DNA of 64,000 nt from Actinomycetota bacterium (GTDB lineage Bacteria; Actinomycetota; Actinomycetes; Actinomycetales; Microbacteriaceae): NCBI GenBank assembly GCA_020160915.1, contig JAIUPK010000002.1, positions 248,001 to 312,000 on the forward strand, given 5' to 3'. Position 1 is the stretch's first letter. Every line of letters starts with the position of its first letter. The notes beneath the pieces were generated by a model. It had not been told where the DNA came from. It was given only the letters and a program-made list of their open reading frames with translations, and searched no databases. Shown here piece after piece: positions 60,232 to 64,000 of the stretch. The position numbers were made by a program, and so were the translations under genes.

Positions 60232-61059
60232 GTGTCAGAACTCCGTCCGCGCAATCGCCCGTCGAAGGCTGTGCGCCGTCGTCGCACCATCGTGGTGGCG
60301 AGCGTCGTTGCCGCCGTCGTCATCATCGCGGTCGTTGCGGCGGTCGTGCTGCTGAGCCCTCAGACGCCTGCGCCCGCGCCGACGCCCACCCCGTCGCGGA
60401 GCACCCCGACCCCCACTCCGACGCCGACCCCGACACCCACCCCCACGTTCGACAAGAGCGCCAACTCGATCGACGACGCATCGAGCCTGTGGGTGGTGGT
60501 CAACAAGCTGCGCCCACTCAACCCGGTCGACTACTCGCCCGACACCGTGCTCGTGCCGGTTCCGTACGTCTACGAGCCCTACCTCCGGCCCGAGGCAGCG
60601 GATGCCGTCGTGCAGATGTTCGCCGCATTCACCTCCGAGACCGGGCTCGAGATGCAGTCGCAGAGCGCCTACCGCAGCTACTCCACCCAGGAGAGCGTGT
60701 ACGCCGGCTGGGTCGACAGCCTCGGTCAGGAGGGCGCCGACCTGACGAGCGCCCGCCCCGGCCACAGCGAGCACCAGACCGGCCTCGCCATCGACATCAA
60801 CGCCCTGCCCGACCAGGGCTGCGCGCTCGAGCCGTGCTGGGGTGACACCCCGCACGCCCAGTGGCTGGCCGCCAACGCCTACCGCTTCGGGTTCATCGTG
60901 CGCTACCCCGACGGCAAGACCGACATCACCGGCTACGAGTACGAGCCGTACCACATGCGCTACGTGGGCATCGAGCTCGCCACCGAGATGCACAACACGG
61001 GCATCACCACGCTCGAGGAGTTCTTCGGGCTGCCGCCCGCCCCGGACTACGCGGGCTGA
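60232..61059 (+). CDS. D,D-carboxypeptidase, M15B/VanY type, membrane-anchored
   Basis: 275 residues from the GTG at 60232. A basic N-terminus precedes a single membrane helix (about residues 20-42), then a 30-residue Pro/Thr repeat linker places the enzyme outside the membrane. Zinc ligands lie in SARPGHSEHQTGLAIDI (SxHxxGxAxD form) near residue 185 and EPYHMRYVG near 242, and QSAYRSYSTQ is the conserved substrate segment. It trims the terminal D-Ala of peptidoglycan stem peptides. It stands alone and converges with pgm, 3 bases apart. Confidence 0.88.
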   Translation: MSELRPRNRPSKAVRRRRTIVVASVVAAVVIIAVVAAVVLLSPQTPAPAPTPTPSRSTPTPTPTPTPTPTPTFDKSANSIDDASSLWVVVNKLRPLNPVDYSPDTVLVPVPYVYEPYLRPEAADAVVQMFAAFTSETGLEMQSQSAYRSYSTQESVYAGWVDSLGQEGADLTSARPGHSEHQTGLAIDINALPDQGCALEPCWGDTPHAQWLAANAYRFGFIVRYPDGKTDITGYEYEPYHMRYVGIELATEMHNTGITTLEEFFGLPPAPDYAG

Positions 61060-61062
61060 CGC

Positions 61063-62682
<1,620 letters not shown>

Positions 62683-62703
62683 GGGTCGATAGTGGCACGC
62701 CAG

Positions 62704-62709
62704 TACAGT
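62704..62709 (+). promoter_or_regulatory. -10 box TACAGT, leaderless promoter of pheA
   Basis: It ends 7 bases before the ATG at 62717. The divergent pgm start is only 34 bases away. Confidence 0.4.
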
Positions 62710-62716
62710 GGTGACC

Positions 62717-63646
62717 ATGCCTGACGAGACCTACAGCTACCTCGGGCCGGCCGGAACTTTCACCGAGGCCGCGCTCAAGCAGGTGCCGGAGGCTGCGGGT
62801 AAGAAGTGGCGCTCGGTGAACAACGTCGGCGAGGCCCTCGACGACGTGATCTCGGGCCGCAGCACGGCCGCGATGATTGCGATCGAGAACTCCATCGAGG
62901 GTGGCGTCAGTGTTGCGCAGGACGCGCTCGCGACAATCCCGGGCCTGCGGATCATCGGCGAGTACCTCGTGCCGGTCAACTTCGTGCTGGTGGCCCGGCC
63001 GGGCACGACGCTGGCCGACGTGAAGGTCATCAACGCGCATCCGGTCGCCTATGGGCAGACCCACCGCTGGCTCGATGAGCACCTGCCCGAGCACGGACAC
63101 ATCCCGGCTACGTCGAACGTCGCGGCTGCGGCATCCCTGCTGGAGAGTGACCTTGCGGATGCCGCGGTCGCACCCCCGGGAATCACCGAGCACCACGACC
63201 TCACCGTGCTCGCCGAGGGTATCGGCGACAACCCGAACGCGGTCACCCGCTTCGTGCTGGTGTCGCGCACCGCGCAGCTGCCGGAACCCACCGGCTCCGA
63301 CAAGACATCGATCATCGCCGAGCTGCCGGATGACACGGCCGGGCGTCTGCTCGAGATGCTCGAGCAGTTCGCGACCCGCGGCGTCAACATGAGCCTGCTC
63401 GAATCGCGGCCCATCGGTGACGCCCTGGGACGCTACCGCTTCGTCATCGACCTCGACGGGCACATCCTCGACGAGCGGGTCGCCGACGCCCTGCTCGGCC
63501 TCAAGCGCTTCAGCCCTCACGTGATCTTCCTCGGCAGCTACCCGCGCGCCGACAAGCAGCGCATCACGGTCGTGGAGCGCTACGACAACGACGCCTTCGT
63601 CGACGCGCGCGACTGGCTGCGCGGGCTGATCGTGGGCGAGGGCTAA
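62717..63646 (+). CDS. pheA: Prephenate dehydratase
   Basis: 309 residues from the ATG at 62717 (GTGs at 62708 and 62711 are less likely from promoter spacing). The N-terminal PDT domain has [44 protein letters not shown] and the catalytic threonine region [17 protein letters not shown]-terminal ACT domain (about 195-275) contains [22 protein letters not shown] and [10 protein letters not shown], the phenylalanine-binding site for feedback inhibition. Stand-alone form without chorismate mutase. It converts prephenate to phenylpyruvate. Confidence 0.92.
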   Translation: MPDETYSYLGPAGTFTEAALKQVPEAAGKKWRSVNNVGEALDDVISGRSTAAMIAIENSIEGGVSVAQDALATIPGLRIIGEYLVPVNFVLVARPGTTLADVKVINAHPVAYGQTHRWLDEHLPEHGHIPATSNVAAAASLLESDLADAAVAPPGITEHHDLTVLAEGIGDNPNAVTRFVLVSRTAQLPEPTGSDKTSIIAELPDDTAGRLLEMLEQFATRGVNMSLLESRPIGDALGRYRFVIDLDGHILDERVADALLGLKRFSPHVIFLGSYPRADKQRITVVERYDNDAFVDARDWLRGLIVGEG

Positions 63647-63701
63647 GCGCGCACTCCCCTGGCCCCACCCGCGCCATACCCCACCACCCCACCCCTTCTC
63701 G

Positions 63702-63761
63702 CCGAGTTCGCCTAGGTGCACGGTGTGCCGCGTCCCCAACCCGCCATCTAGGCAAACTCGG
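63702..63761. repeat. Imperfect inverted repeat with CTAG core
   Basis: CCGAGTTCGCCTAGGTG (63702-63718) and the complement of CCGAGTTTGCCTAGATG (63745-63761) differ at two positions. The repeat lies between convergent pheA and the DUF559-type gene. It may act as a bidirectional terminator or be a dispersed repeat. Confidence 0.6.
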
Positions 63762-63767
63762 TGCAGG

Positions 63768-64000
63768 TCACCGCGTCCGCCGAGCGAGCACCGAGCGGAT
63801 GCGAGCCACCAGTTCCACCGGATCTCCGAGATCATCCGCGTTGATCTCCATCACGTACCAGCCCTGCGCCTCGAGCCGGGAGCGGCGCGTCATGTCCTTC
63901 CGCCACTGCGACATGCTGCGGTGGTAGTCACCCTGGTACTCGAGGATCACCTTCGCGTCGGCGAACAAGAAGTCCGGCCGCAGGTGCTTGCCGGTCTCGG
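63768..64000 (-). CDS. DUF559-type endonuclease-fold protein, 3' part only
   Basis: About 77 C-terminal codons are visible and the frame is open to the right edge (HLRPDFLFADAKVILEYQGDYH). RPDF, then the acidic VILEYQGDYH and YVMEINADDLGDP, resemble the PD-(D/E)XK-like DUF559/Vsr-related domain found at the C-terminus of many actinobacterial proteins. Function unknown. The start and any N-terminal domain lie outside the window. Confidence 0.7.
   Translation of the reverse strand, partial: ETGKHLRPDFLFADAKVILEYQGDYHRSMSQWRKDMTRRSRLEAQGWYVMEINADDLGDPVELVARIRSVLARRTR

Noticed and set aside
60361-60446. Repeated CCGACCCCGACA-like units
   Set aside because: They encode the Pro/Thr linker of the VanY-type enzyme; a protein-level spacer, not a DNA element.
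63647-63701. C-rich CCCCACCACCCC stretch after pheA
   Set aside because: Low-complexity intergenic sequence with no open frame or dyad; only the following inverted repeat is reported.

Overview
The window is high-GC, gene-dense actinobacterial DNA, most likely from a member of the Microbacteriaceae. This is inferred from gene content: an F420-dependent Ddn-like protein, a cellobiose operon with the actinobacterial CebR box, and an ATP-grasp/alpha-E/transglutaminase operon. It also fits the many leaderless start codons and a REP-like repeat of the GGTTTCGATACG...CTACTCAACC type. Nothing was searched, so the taxon is an inference. I saw no rRNA, tRNA, CRISPR array, integrase or transposase. No gap longer than about 250 bases lacks a gene.

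Region 1 (2-9351) is mixed metabolism: a HemK-like methyltransferase cut by the left edge, a Gfo/Idh/MocA oxidoreductase, kynureninase and an acyl-CoA dehydrogenase-fold protein. These are followed by a two-gene histidine kinase/degenerate kinase pair with no adjacent response regulator. A lactate dehydrogenase and its GntR regulator are divergent from a sugar-nucleotide-type epimerase, with a double operator between them.

Region 2 (9348-33983) is a 25-kb rhamnose/rhamnoside catabolic locus. It holds rhaB, the fused rhamnulose-phosphate aldolase/lactaldehyde dehydrogenase, a DeoR regulator, a cupin and a DUF4432 sugar-binding protein. It also holds a LacI regulator, an esterase, rhaI, a GH42-like hydrolase, a GH78 alpha-L-rhamnosidase, an Opp/Dpp-type ABC transporter with a fused permease-ATPase, an SGNH esterase, two oxidoreductases and a second LacI regulator. 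All the hydrolases lack signal peptides, so the design looks like import of intact (possibly acylated) rhamnosides followed by cytoplasmic breakdown to rhamnose, then RhaI -> RhaB -> RhaEW. Three copies of a TGAAWCGWTTCA operator tie rhaI, both glycosidases and the transporter into one regulon. A separate GTTCANTGAAC operator links the cupin operon to the first LacI regulator.

Region 3 (34000-40809) is a ferredoxin / ferredoxin reductase / cytochrome P450 / beta-propeller operon divergent from an AraC regulator, followed by a TPP-dependent enzyme and a Ddn-like F420 enzyme. The P450 has alanines where the I-helix threonines should be. Region 4 (40806-52297) holds an alpha/beta hydrolase, the ATP-grasp/alpha-E/transglutaminase operon and a ribbon-helix-helix/MazF-type toxin-antitoxin pair. 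It continues with a MarR-MFS pair, a lipase-like hydrolase with a HIT protein, a lipoate ligase-like protein, a FecCD/HmuV-type transporter lacking a binding protein, and three REP-like elements sitting on gene ends.

Region 5 (52323-58214) is a cellobiose operon, cebE-cebF-cebG-bglC-cebR, with three CebR boxes around the promoter. Region 6 (58241-64000) carries a drug-efflux MFS protein, a VanY-type carboxypeptidase, phosphoglucomutase, prephenate dehydratase and the 3' part of a DUF559-type endonuclease-fold gene cut by the right edge. About fourteen genes across the window have a -10 hexamer (consensus TAGNCT) 6-8 bases before the start codon, so their mRNAs are predicted to be leaderless.
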